DNA from: Evernia prunastri | Lineage: Eukaryota > Ascomycota > Lecanoromycetes > Lecanorales > Parmeliaceae | Length of the DNA stretch: 64,000 nucleotides | NCBI GenBank assembly: GCA_003184365.1 | Contig: NKYR01000012.1 | Span: 1-64,000, forward strand | Direction: 5' to 3' | Position numbers and translations under genes: made by a program | The notes under the pieces: generated by a model | Seen by the model: the letters and a program-made list of their open reading frames with translations, nothing else | The model's database searches: none | Told to the model about the DNA's origin: nothing | Part shown: positions 23,866 through 34,484 of the stretch, in pieces | How the letters are laid out: each line of letters opens with the position of its first letter | Position numbering within the stretch: position 1 is the stretch's first letter

Positions 23866-24351
23866 TCAGTAACATCGTCTCCTCCTCCTTCTTTGGCCCG
23901 AACTTCCGTGACTTCCTTCCCATATTAACTCCACAGTCCGATCTCTAGATGCGTCCGAAGTCAGAGTACTTCTTTTGGGTCCAATTCCGAGTCGCTAAGC
24001 AGGTACATGGAGTCTTGGGTACCAGTTACAGGTCTCGCAACTCAACATGCAATACGGACAGGAAGAGATGGCTAGGAGAAGGTAACTCACGCTCGGTCCA
24101 AAACCAATCTTTGTCGCATACACCGACCCTTTCACCATCCTTATCTTCTTCCCATCATAGTCGTCCTTTTTGTCGCACTTGGGACAGGTCTTCTCTTTGG
24201 CCAACTCTTGCGGATACTTTGCTGGATTCCGAGCTTTGCCGTTCGTGAAAGATGGGCAGTTGGAGAAATCGCGACCTTCCTTGCAGGGCTCTTTGATCTC
24301 GCACGACCAGTGTCCGCAAACTGGATGTCTTGAAAACTTGGTGATGCACAT
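23866..24351 (-). CDS. Small Cys-rich protein, 129 aa, two exons, function unknown
   Basis: Exons are 24351-24091 and 23994-23866, with a GTGAGT donor. The start is MCITKFSRHPVCGHW, followed by CEIKEPC, FSNCPSF and a CPKCDKKDDYDG knuckle. It therefore holds at least six or seven Cys and two His in spacing that could bind zinc. Proteins starting MC.T.F.R...CGHW are common as uncharacterised small proteins in ascomycetes. The second exon (RLGIGPKRST..., Arg-rich end) is less certain than the first. I assign no function. Confidence 0.55.
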
Positions 24352-24728
24352 GTTTGATGACGAAGAGAGAACCGTCTATGGTAGAGCGTGCCGTTGGCCT
24401 TGCAGTGTCTCTGCACTGGATGCGTAGATAGCGGTTGTAAAGGTCTTGGAGGCTTGTCTCACACTTCGATAATGCTGGAAGGATTGCGGTTCACAGGGAA
24501 GTACTTGTCTAATAGTTGATATTGTGGGCGAGACGATTTGTACTGTCGAAATTATGAAAGTTGGAGCCGTTAAGTAGAGATCCAACTTTCTTCATGACGC
24601 AGGGGATGCTCTGTCCGTGTTCCAGAGACGAAGCCCGAAACATTCGCCTCTCGACATGAGGGGCCGTATTGGAAACAATGCCCGGCGAGTCGCCCGAGCT
24701 TCATGAAAAATAGCACGGCGCCTAGGAC

Positions 24729-25258
24729 TCATGATTCCTCACCGCCACCCTTATGTTCTTGTTTTTGTATGGCCTGCATGAGTTCGTAAAGCTGCCCTAG
24801 CTGCTGGTCTGCACGCACCCGTCTTAGCGAAACGCTCAGATTCTTAATCTAGAAGTGTTATGGTACTAACCACTCATCTTATCGATCTTGCCCTTGTCTA
24901 TCCTCTCCCCCTTCCATGAGCCGCCCTCGATATTTTGGGCGTACATCTGCCACTCGGTCAAGAATCCAATCTATCGATATTGTTAACTTCCTGATTGTTT
25001 CTCGGCAATGCCAGTAATAGCATGAAGTATTAGGCTTACAATATGCATGGGATTCTCGACATTACGGTGGGATCGATATTCACTCTTGATGTACTCATCT
25101 CCGAGCAGGCGCATCTGCGGGTCCAAGTACTTCCGGTGTGCTCGCAGCAGGCGTCTGTACAGTGGGATTGGCGGCAACAAAGCCAATGGAGCTGGCTTTA
25201 GACCATTGGTTGAGCCGACAGCTGTAGGGTTAGCCAGTAGTCGTAATGATAGTCTCAT
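24729..25258 (-). CDS. SDH7: Succinate dehydrogenase assembly factor 3 (SDHAF3/Acn9, LYR protein), 132 aa, three exons
   Basis: Exons are 25258-25040, 24970-24871 and 24808-24729. The first 25 or so residues (MRLSLRLLANPTAV) look like a mitochondrial presequence. The LYR motif is in LYRRLLRAHRKYL, followed by the family signature LGDEYIKSEYRSHRNVENPMHI and FLTEWQMYAQ. The C-terminus is a short coiled segment (QQLGQLYELMQAIQKQE). Sdh7/Acn9 protects and matures the iron-sulfur subunit of complex II in the matrix. Length and motif order match the family. It is divergent from MTQ2 with only 129 bp between the start codons. Confidence 0.93.
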
Positions 25259-25387
25259 GACGGATATCTGTGTTAATCGAAAGTTCAAAAGGATTGGTGA
25301 AAAATGGAGCGAGTCGATTTTGAGCTTGACATCACCCCGCAGATCATTCCTCCCACTGAAGCTTTAACACTCTGTCTTTACCAGGTG
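25259..25387. promoter_or_regulatory. Short bidirectional promoter between SDH7 and MTQ2
   Basis: Only 129 bp separate the two divergent ATGs. An in-frame upstream ATG at 25304 on the plus strand would extend Mtq2, but those residues do not resemble the family. It more likely lies in the 5' leader. Confidence 0.55.
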
Positions 25388-26188
25388 ATGCTGCCAACAC
25401 CGTCAACATCTCATGTGAACGCAGACCGCATATACAAGCCGGCAGAAGATTCTTACCTTCTCTTGGACACGCTCTCCTCCGAAGCCGAGAGGCAATTCCT
25501 CAAGCAGCGATTCGCTGAGCATCAACCCACGGGACCTCGTCATGAGCCGAGTTCCTCACCGCTAGTTCTTGAAGTCGGAACCGGCTCTGGCGTGGTCCTT
25601 GCCTTCGTCACTGCTCACGCCTACGCAATACTCGGCCGCGCGGATGTCGTAGCCTTGGGCACGGACGTTAACAGCTTTGCTTGCGAGGCTACCAAACAGA
25701 CTGTGGCGCAATCGTGTCAGACGAATACGGCAGGAGATACGCACGGCTCGGGGTTTATGCTCGCAGCAATGAGCGCAGACCTGGCAAGCCCGTTACGAGA
25801 CGGCGTGGTTGATTTGCTAATCTTCAACCCGCCATACGTGCCCTCCCCAGCCGTGCCCGAGCTTCAATACCTGAAACTGGGGACAGCGATCCCTGACACC
25901 GAATGCACGTCACGGACATTTGAGGAGGACTCGCACCTACTGCAATTGTCGTACGATGGAGGTGTGGATGGCATCGAGGTCACTAACAGGCTGCTAGAGC
26001 GCCTTCCCAATGTGTTGAACCTTGCGAGAGGCGCAGCGTACATACTGCTGTGCGCGCAAAATAAGCCCGCAGAAGTCATGAAACGTATACGAGGGTGGGG
26101 CAACGGATGGTCGGTTTCTGTTGTGGGTCATTCAGGGAAGACGGCCGGATGGGAGAAGCTTCAGATCATTAGAATTTGGCGTAGCTAG
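25388..26188 (+). CDS. MTQ2: eRF1 glutamine N5-methyltransferase catalytic subunit, HemK/Mtq2 type, 266 aa
   Basis: A single exon. The chosen start gives MLPTPSTSHV followed by RIYKPAEDSYLLLD, the usual Mtq2 N-terminus. Motif I is LEVGTGSGVV at about residues 60-69. The catalytic NPPYVPSP motif at about 148-155 positions the substrate glutamine amide. Late EGGxDG-like (DGGVDGIE) and LCAQNKP segments also fit. With Trm112 this enzyme methylates the GGQ glutamine of the release factor eRF1 in the cytosol, which is family knowledge. It shares a short promoter with SDH7 and faces SMD1 tail to tail. Confidence 0.93.
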   Translation: MLPTPSTSHVNADRIYKPAEDSYLLLDTLSSEAERQFLKQRFAEHQPTGPRHEPSSSPLVLEVGTGSGVVLAFVTAHAYAILGRADVVALGTDVNSFACEATKQTVAQSCQTNTAGDTHGSGFMLAAMSADLASPLRDGVVDLLIFNPPYVPSPAVPELQYLKLGTAIPDTECTSRTFEEDSHLLQLSYDGGVDGIEVTNRLLERLPNVLNLARGAAYILLCAQNKPAEVMKRIRGWGNGWSVSVVGHSGKTAGWEKLQIIRIWRS

Positions 26189-26479
26189 GGATACCGCAGC
26201 AGGCCCTGTGCATAAAGTGAATCATGAGGTATTTCTCCAAGATTGGAATATGCATTGATTATTTCTTGGAATGTCCACTCGAAGTTGGGAGTCAATCACA
26301 ATCAATGGCAAGGACCATTACCAAGATCCCGCAGCCTTGTACATCTTCCATGCCTGGCGTCTCTATCAGGAGAAATTCAAGACTTCTTTTGGGGGAGCAA
26401 TATCCCATGCTCTCTGGCAATTCCATGACGGTTGACTGAACCCACATCCCTGCCTTCACGTTTCGTCTGCACCCTGTTG

Positions 26480-27034
26480 CTAGAACCCTCTCCCCCCTCC
26501 CCTTCCCCTTCCACCTCTAAACCCACCACCGCCACCTCTGCCTCTGCCTCTCGGTCCACCCCTGCCCCCACGTCCACCCCTATCAGCGACCTCCTTCCTA
26601 GCCTTGTTTTTCGGCTTCGGCGCATCGTCGATCAACAGCGTGTCCAACGGCAGCGAGTCAGGAAGGATGTAGTATCTAATAGTAGAGCCACGGATATTGA
26701 TCGTGTCGAGCGGAATGGGGTCGCGGCCTTTGGGTGTCATTTTGACGGCGCGGAGAGAGGTGTTCATTTGGGGGGAGACGGAGGTGATGGTGCCGTGGAG
26801 AATGGTGCCTGTAGGAAGGCGTTAGCAATGGCTTGATTGAAGAAAACGCAGAGTGCGAACAGCTCTAGGGAGTCGTACCATTTTTGAGCTCAATTGTGAC
26901 AGTTTCATTCGCACATTTCATAAGGAATCTAGCAGGTGGTCAGCGCTGTTGCGATGGACGAGCCTTGAAGTTGGAGCTCAGCTTGGAGATCTTTGCACAA
27001 GAATAGGGTGTGAGGCTTACCTGACGAGCTTCAT
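26480..27034 (-). CDS. SMD1: Small nuclear ribonucleoprotein Sm D1, 130 aa, three exons
   Basis: Exons are 27034-27021 (only 14 nt: Met-Lys-Leu-Val and part of Arg), 26928-26879 and 26808-26480. The spliced N-terminus is [22 protein letters not shown]. The Sm1 motif follows, then [16 protein letters not shown] and Sm2 ([17 protein letters not shown]). The C-terminal tail is Gly-Arg rich ([17 protein letters not shown]), the site of symmetric arginine methylation in this family. SmD1 is part of the heptameric Sm ring on spliceosomal U snRNAs. The tiny first coding exon is easily missed by automated annotation. Confidence 0.95.
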
Positions 27035-27473
27035 CTTGGCTTGTTCGTCTCGTGATAGGATGTTACAAGCTTTCGTAATCGAAATACTGCCGGGGTATGG
27101 TAATGTTGTCGTTGATGATAAGTGACTTAAAAGGTCCTGGCGCCCATTATTATTGGGCGGTTGATTTTCGCTTGGTGGCGCTAACCAAATTGAGATCCAT
27201 ATCGAGACCTCCAATGTTGGCACTTTACATAGGACTTGCTCCTGGTTGTTGGATAAGAAAATCATTGAGAGGCTCCTGACAGCCTAGGCTACGTTCTCAC
27301 ACAGAGAGATCCCATTGCAAGATGCTCTATTGTCAATGTTCAAAAAAAAAATCCGAAAAAGCTGTGCGGCGCGCAGTGATATCGACCACTGTATGCCACG
27401 TAAACCATCTACAATAACTATAGAACGCGTTCAAGCCATGCCATAAAATCTGGACGAGGTTTCTGCTTCTCCT
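27035..27473. other. Intergenic between SMD1 and PKR1, no gene seen
   Basis: It holds the upstream DNA of SMD1 and the 3' flank of PKR1. A poly-A tract lies at about 27341. Confidence 0.45.
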
Positions 27474-27980
27474 CTATCGATCCACCTCCTCTGCCTCAGA
27501 AACTTTGTCCCAAGAGTCAGAATCCGTACTCAGATCTCCGGACGATGCCTCCCCGGAGCTCAGTCTTTTGCGCAGTGCACCTTGCGCATCCTCGGGTCTC
27601 AAAAGTCCTTCTGTCTTACTTTTGGACATGCTGCCCGAGGCTTCTCCTTCGCTCTGAGTACCCCGACCTTCCGTCTCGGTCCCACTATCCTCCACTCCCC
27701 TCCCATCCTGTCCTTGCCCTTTACTCATCTCCCTAGACTGCTTCGCGTCCCTTTCCTTTCGATTTGCAGCTTCTAGCTCTGTAACGAACCAGTTGATCGC
27801 CCACCAAAGTCCGGCACACAGAAACGAAAGGACGGCGAAGTGGACACTGTATGTGAGAATAAGGAGAACAAGGAGCACAGCTTGGAGGGCCGCAAAGGAA
27901 GCGTTGGTTGCGATTATGATGGACGGGGTTGGGCCGGGTGTGAAGATGGAGGAGATAAGGTCGGTGAAGAAGGTCGCCAT
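27474..27980 (-). CDS. PKR1: Pkr1-like V-ATPase assembly factor of the ER, 168 aa
   Basis: A single exon. The N-terminus, FFTDLISSIFTPGPTPSIIIATNASFAALQ, is the strongly conserved Pkr1 signature. Two transmembrane helices follow (about residues 25-45 and 48-68), ending LCAGLWWAINWF. The remaining 100 residues are Ser, Glu and Gly rich and probably disordered. In yeast Pkr1 helps assemble the Vo sector of the V-ATPase in the ER; the tail here is longer than in yeast, as is common in filamentous fungi. Confidence 0.9.
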   Translation of the reverse strand: MATFFTDLISSIFTPGPTPSIIIATNASFAALQAVLLVLLILTYSVHFAVLSFLCAGLWWAINWFVTELEAANRKERDAKQSREMSKGQGQDGRGVEDSGTETEGRGTQSEGEASGSMSKSKTEGLLRPEDAQGALRKRLSSGEASSGDLSTDSDSWDKVSEAEEVDR

Positions 27981-28792
27981 GGTGGATGCGAGAAGATGCA
28001 GTTCAGGTCGGGTGGGAGCGGTAGTAGATGAGGATTAGCACTCCGAGTCGTAGTTTGATCAAGTTCCCGGCGAGATCTTATGCGAGCTGCTTTAGGTGAT
28101 GGAGAGGGAGTGCGACTTCTGATATATGATTGTTTTGGTGGTGGGGATATTAGGACGCTGCCTGGTTGAAGGAATGAATGATGAGCAACGGACGAATCTA
28201 TGTTGATAATAGACTCGTATGAATGTACCCCCAACACGTGTATATACGAAAAGCTGTGGCCTAGAGCGTGTTGATTCGTGACTTGGAGTAAATCATCACG
28301 TTGCCAAGCGCCAAGTGATTAGGGTAAGGCAAGCGCTACCCGTAGGTACCTTACCTTACCTTACTCGTACGGTCGTACCCCTACCAACTCAGCCTTACGA
28401 GTGAGTAGGCAGTATGATGAAATTAATCCAACAACTCCATATTTAACTGACCAAAAGCTCTCAGGTGCAGCTTTGGATGTTCCCAAGACATCAACTACCT
28501 TTTATATCAACTTTCAGAGCAAATATTCAAACGTGCACGGCCCTCGTATGTCATGCTCTGGAGAAGCCAAATAGAAAGCTCTCTTCTATTACTTTCCGGG
28601 TTCCATTACTACTTTGATCTCTATTCCGTCCCGATGCTGCAGATGCTAAAAGTGGGGAAGTAGCATACTTTAGCGACTGCGCGTGACTTCTTCTCGAACG
28701 TGCCCAACGCTTCCATAATCTCTTCAGACTGTCCCTTTCACTTCTCATTGCTTCCTCACCATTCTTCTCCTTTCGCGAAGACGTCTTCAGCT
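27981..28792. other. Intergenic between divergent PKR1 and the sugar porter
   Basis: No gene is seen. A CCTTA tandem (ACCTTACCTTACCTTAC) lies at about 28350-28366, a motif that recurs near 32151 (inverted) and 32473. Confidence 0.45.
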
Positions 28793-31072
28793 ATGGCCAT
28801 CATGAAAAGTAGCGCCCAGGAAGAGGGCATAGCAGTGCCGGACAACGGCGACGTCTTCATACATCATTCTGGGGCGGTGTGGGAGCACCGCGATACCTAT
28901 GGGCCTCCAGGATTCAGCGGTGTCTTCACTAATTATTATGCGACGCTCTGTGCTGCATTCGCTGCTATTGGAGGCATGATCTTCGGCTATGATCAAGGTG
29001 TTGTTTCTATTGTACTGGTCATGCCCCAATTCCTGGCGCGGTTCACCAGGGTATCGGATACTGCGAGTGGAGCAGGATTCTGGAAGGGCTTGTTGACAGC
29101 GATGATAGAGTTGGGCGCCCTGATTGGAGCCTTCAACCAAGGCGTGAGTGTGCCTTGATAGCATTCCCTTCCTATTCGCGGTCCTTTTGTGACTCTGCCG
29201 TGAGCAACGATTCGAGGTTGATTCCCTCCCTAATGTTCTTACACATCAAATCTCGTCTCAGAGGAGAATGCTGACTTCAGTCTTCAAGTGGATTGCCGAC
29301 AAGATCTCCAGGAAGTATTCCATCGTTGCCGCCGTGAGCATCTTCACAATAGGCTCAGTCCTGCAAACAGCGTCGATCAGCTATGCAATGCTGGTTGTTG
29401 CCAGGCTTATTGGTGGCATCGGCATTGGTATGTTGAGCATGGTTGCACCACTGTACATAGCCGAAATCTCGCCGCCGGAGATTCGGGGCGCATTGCTGGT
29501 CCTCGAGGAATTAAGTATCGTGACCGGAATTGTTGTGGCGTTCTGGATCACATACGGCACAAGATACATGGTCGGTGAATGGGCCTGGCGTCTACCATTC
29601 TTGCTTCAACTGGTTCCAGGTCTTGTACTTGGATTTGGAATCCTTTTCCTTCCATTTTCGTAAGTCTCCTCACTGGGAATTCATCTCCGTAGTAGAAGTT
29701 GCTGACAGTACGCACCCACAGGCCCCGGTGGCTTGTGTCAAAGGGTAGAGATGCAGAAGCATTGCAGGCTCTGGCCAAAGTGAGACAATTGCCGACGACT
29801 GATACCCGTATTCAGCAAGAATGGTTTGACATTCGGGCCGAGCTAGCCTTCCACAATGAAATCAGCGCTTTGAGGCACCCAAACCTACAGGACCATAATG
29901 TAATGAGCCGCATGAAGCTCGAGATCCTCTCTTGGACCGATTGCTTCAAACGGGGTTGCTGGCGAAGGACGCATATTGGAGTGGGTCTCATGTTTTTCCA
30001 ACAGTTCGTTGGTACGCAAAATTTTGTCGGAATGTGCTGCTGAAAGTACATAATGCTAATCCACGAAAGGCATCAACGCATTGATATACTACTCACCGAC
30101 CTTATTTGAAACCATGGGTTTGAACTATAGCCTCCAGTTGATCATGTCCGGCGTCCTCAATGTCACGCAGCTCGTTGGGGTGGTAACTAGTCTTTGGACG
30201 ATGGACAGGTTCGGACGACGGCCGTTATTGCTTTGGGGCAGCTTTTTCATGACGCTATCCCATTTGATCATCGCCATTCTGGTCGGCAAATTCTCGAGTG
30301 ATTGGCCAGACCACCGTGCAGCTGGCTGGGTCAGCGTTGCGTTCCTGTTGTTTTATATGCTGAGTTTCGGGGCTTCATGGGGACCCGTACGTACCTTCCA
30401 TCGTAATCTCTCCCCAGTTGTACCAGGATCTGACTCAAAACGTTTTTGGGGAGCAAAATTTCCCTCTCACCCCTCAGATCTGCCTTTGCTGCTTGTGTTC
30501 TTGCCTCTTGTGCCTAAACTTGCAATGCTGACTTCGAAACCTGTGCAGGTGCCCTGGGCAATGCCATCCGAGATATTTCCCTCCTCTCTTAGAGCGAAGG
30601 GTGTGGCGTTAGCGACATGTTCAAACTGGCTAAATAACTTCATTATCGGTCTCATCACTCCACCTCTCGTGATCAACACTGGATTTGGGGCTTATACTTT
30701 CTTCGCCGTCTTCTGCTTGCTGTCACTGATCTGGGTGTTCTATTTTGTTCCTGAAACGAAAGGCAGTGAGTGGCACGTGATTTCCATTTCCAGGCAGCGA
30801 TCTAACACTGCCACTAGGAACACTAGAAGCCATGGACCAGTATGTCCTTCCAGATGTACAATCCTTTTGTTGGACCGACGTTGTTTCTTTTTTCAAACAC
30901 ATTCCAAGGCTCGATAGCCCCCCTCAATGAGGCAATACTGACTTGGAGACTTCTGTGCAGCGTTTTCAAGGACAATGTCAGCGAAGAGGAAGAAGCACGA
31001 AGAAGGGCTATAGAGAGCGAAATCATGGGCGGTGTGAATACGGTGATCAGGCTTGAGGGCGAAGTTTCATGA
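28793..31072 (+). CDS. MFS sugar porter, 559 aa, seven exons
   Basis: Exons are 28793-29143, 29289-29659, 29722-30011, 30070-30386, 30549-30765, 30818-30839 (22 nt) and 30961-31072, all closing in frame. Sugar-porter motifs in order are GGMIFGYDQGVVS in TM1, ADKISRKYS after TM2, RLIGGIGIGM and APLYIAEISPPEIRG, then PFSPRWL, FFQQFVGINALIYYSP, MDRFGRRPLLL, PWAMPSEIFPSSLRAKG and PETKGRTLEAMD. Twelve membrane segments are expected in the plasma membrane. Residues match proton-coupled hexose or related sugar transporters; the substrate cannot be told. PFSPRWL replaces the more common PESPRWL. The 22-nt exon encodes the end of the PETKG motif. Confidence 0.92.
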
Positions 31073-33054
31073 AACAAGTTTCGTGAAGTCGAAGCAGGGA
31101 TCGGATAGTCGCGGTAAGTTCCGAGACTGAAATAAACCACAACACTATCGATACTGATGTTACAGTGGGCTGTCGAAACTCGAAAGAGCATCAGGGTGCC
31201 CGAGTATCAAGGTTTGACCTAGAAACTCGGACTTTGGCATCTACCTGTCCGACGACCGAAGGTTTCGCTGCAACAACTCGCCGAGGGTGACGCATACGCT
31301 GTCCACAATTTCCGGTGCTCAACGGGTTGCGTATCAGAAATCTGCAGCATGGAGACAAACAAGCCTTTTGCGATTTCTTGAAAGATGGTTTGATATCCCA
31401 AAGTCTTGTTGACAGGCTTGTATACTTTGATGATTGATGGCTCGGTATTGGTATGGCTTGGGGATAATGATGCCAGCCAATCGGACAATATGAAATTGAA
31501 TGAGAATGACAAATCGAAGAAGTCAAGGAATCCTACGTTAACTGGAAGGGGTAGAACAGTCACGCTATCAGCCTCTGCTACTAGGATGATCTGCATAGCC
31601 GAAGATGCTAATGTGCTTCAGCCCTGGCGAACGAAGGAATCATAGGGTTTTGACATGTGGCATCCATGATCCCTGCCAGGGTATTACACGGAAGATTGAT
31701 TATTAGGGACTATGAAATAGGACAAGAATGTTTCGCATTGGCGACCATCCATGAATCTCCACGTTTTCGATGCTATCCGTCCGTGTGGGATAATACTATG
31801 AGTACCTAGGCACGGCACAGTCACTGTTTTATTTTATTTTCAGCTTCAACGTCATTTCGGTGGTTGAGATGAGAGAGTCCAATCGTTCGTTGAGACTGGG
31901 TAGTATTTTCGGCGACTCCGATGAAGCCTCCAAGATTATAGAAAGTCGCAAGAATAAAAGATTGAACGAAGTCTGTAGAGAAGTCAGAAGAAGGGCAAGC
32001 CTCGAGACTTTACACTATAATTCAAAAGGCAATAAGATTGTGCTTGGAGTGCATACCTTACCTTGGCTAAAATGTGTTCCGAAGGGTATGAGAACTATGA
32101 GTAGGGTTCAAGGGAACCGCAACCTTCCATGCGGGGCTTGTCCGGGAAGTAAGGTAAGGTAGTTGTAAGGGCCGTTTGGTGTAAATTCTCAATTCTCAAA
32201 CTCTTACTCTTCTCAAGCGAGCTGCGAGGGACACAGTCTCTTTAGTCTCTGGAAAGAAAGTATATTAACCGCCCAAGTATATGCAAAGAGGCAGAGACTA
32301 CATGGAATACAGTAATGATCGGTTGCTGATAATGTCTCCCTCTCGCTTCATGAAAAAGCCAAGAATGAAAAGGTGGAAGATGATAGATAACCTAGGTGCC
32401 TTTAGGTAAAGAATGAGATGGGTTTTGGGTTTTAAGTTGCGCGCAAGTATGGCCTCTTTTATCATTAGAGTACTACCTTACCTTACCTACTCTGTTACTT
32501 TCTTTGACTCTAAGCCTACGAGTACTCGCCTATGTACCTACTTTAGTCTGAGCTTCGCCACTACCATCATTCGCCTCTCTCTCACCGCCTGGGCAGAGCA
32601 GCGGAGAGGAAGGAAGTCATATTTATTATTAACCATCGGAATCATGGCAAAGAAACAACTCAAGTCTATATCGGATGATCGGCCGTTCACTGTGACAATG
32701 CGAACTAGGGACTATGCAGATCACATCACAATAGAGGATAAGCAAGCGAAACCACCAGATGATAGATGCGGGCTACGAGTACCTCGCCTTGTCCTCTTGG
32801 CCTTGCTATATTTATAGCAATAACATCATTAACTAGCATCGTTATTAGCATGTGCGCAACATGTCCAAGTATGCTAAGCATCATGCTATCGATCCATCAT
32901 GCTATTATCATGCTATCATGCATGCTATGCTATGCCAATTTCTTTCCAAGTCCGACTTGCATCATGTTCACTGTCCGGCGTCCCAAGATCAATCTGGTAT
33001 TCGTACCTGCCGCTCTAGCCTTTCCATCGAATGCCGAACCCCCCCCTTCCCCCN

Positions 33055-33090
<36 letters not shown>

Positions 33091-34484
33091 AAAAATAAGG
33101 TATGAATTTGACTCTTCAGCTCTTGCATCGGCTCGAGAGAAAAAGATCCAAAAAAGATATTTGAAAAACATGAATTGGAAAAGTCGTCGCAATCTCCCAT
33201 CCGGCGACTCATCATCAATCATCATCAATCACCCATTAGCAGACGAGGAATAAGCGCCCCTGTGCCTCGAAGAAGCATGGAGAAATGAGAAAAATGAGAA
33301 AAAGAGAAATTGAGAAATGAATAAAAAAGACTAAGTGGTATACCAAGCCGTTGAAGCCAGACTAAGCCTGTGGAAGGATTCGAGGCTTGTCATGCCCTTC
33401 CCCTGAACGATGTTCCAAGTGCCCCGCGGGACACGTCTTTTTTGACCGCCGATGAAACAAGTGCGCCTCTATCCCGGGTTCGTCTAGCTACTAGCTAGAA
33501 CGATGCTACCCCCCAAATGTCAGCTCGGGGCAACCGTTAATGACTCTGTCCCTAGGCAACCGTGAGCTTATACTCGACCGACTTAAACAGACCCAAAAAA
33601 GCTCACTAAAATATCCCATACCCATAGGGCTGTGACTTGTGAAACGAAGGATTTCACATGCACGGCTGCGGGAAAATCCAACTCGCCCTACCCATCATAC
33701 TACTCTTACCACTATTACTACCTATTTGACTACCACTCTCACCATCCCTGCGCCACATGCTCTGTCTCGAGTAGCTCATCTCACAATCTTTTTAGTGCGT
33801 ATGCTCCATCTAGATCCGTGGCAACCGAAGCGTCATGCCTTGCGATTCGTTAATCAACGGCTTCATGACCCACCCTCAAGTTACAGAGCTTCCCAGACCA
33901 CGCAATAAGCTGAAGCTGTCATCACGGGGTTCATGGACATAGTAATCAATTGCGGTGCGGTCAATGTCAGAAGTCTCTTTCTTACTTAGGGTCCCTCTTT
34001 TCCTCCTTCCCAGGCATCGTCTTTCCTAAATTCTTCTCCCAGGCTCAGCCTTTCGCTTGAAACACTGGATTTTCATCTCTTGCTCTTTCGCTCTTTGCAT
34101 TCAACATAGATCGTGAAAAACACTTGCTCCAACCTGTTGGTTACACCGTCCCCGATTCAGGATTCAGCGGCGTGGGTAACCCCGTGAAAGCTAGCCAGGG
34201 GTTGCCTTCCTCCAGAATCCATCAACCACTTGACACTGGCCACTCACGATACACCAGGCTTAGCAATCCTGCGATTTATATTCAGAGCCATTGCCTCGTT
34301 GGGATCTAGCAACAACTACTCTCCACGATCGTTGCACGATCCATCAAAAGACTTCAACCACATACGTTTATTTTTGAAATCAGATATATACTTCACAATT
34401 GTTCGTGTTCTAGCAGGCTGGAAGTCAACTCACATTGAAAGATCTTGTTTGTTTCTCCATTTCATTACGTTCTTAACCTTCAAA
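31073..34484. other. Long intergenic stretch (3.4 kb), no convincing gene
   Basis: Anonymous frames (such as 31596-31219 minus and 32413-32817 plus) have no recognisable feature. It contains inverted GTAAGGTAAGGTAG/CTACCTTACCTTAC motifs at about 32151 and 32473, a hAT-like scatter of GCATGCTA words at 32845-32935, and the poly-C gap. The last 400 bp, pyrimidine-rich, probably hold the promoter and leader of the zinc-finger gene. Confidence 0.45.
33043..33088 (+). repeat. Poly-C run with an embedded N
   Basis: A homopolymer of more than 30 C is broken by a single N at 33054. This is most likely a sequencing or join failure rather than a defined allele, and the true length is unknown. Confidence 0.85.

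Noticed and set aside
31219..31596. 125-codon minus-strand frame downstream of the sugar porter
   Set aside because: No recognisable feature, and an equally long alternative frame overlaps it.
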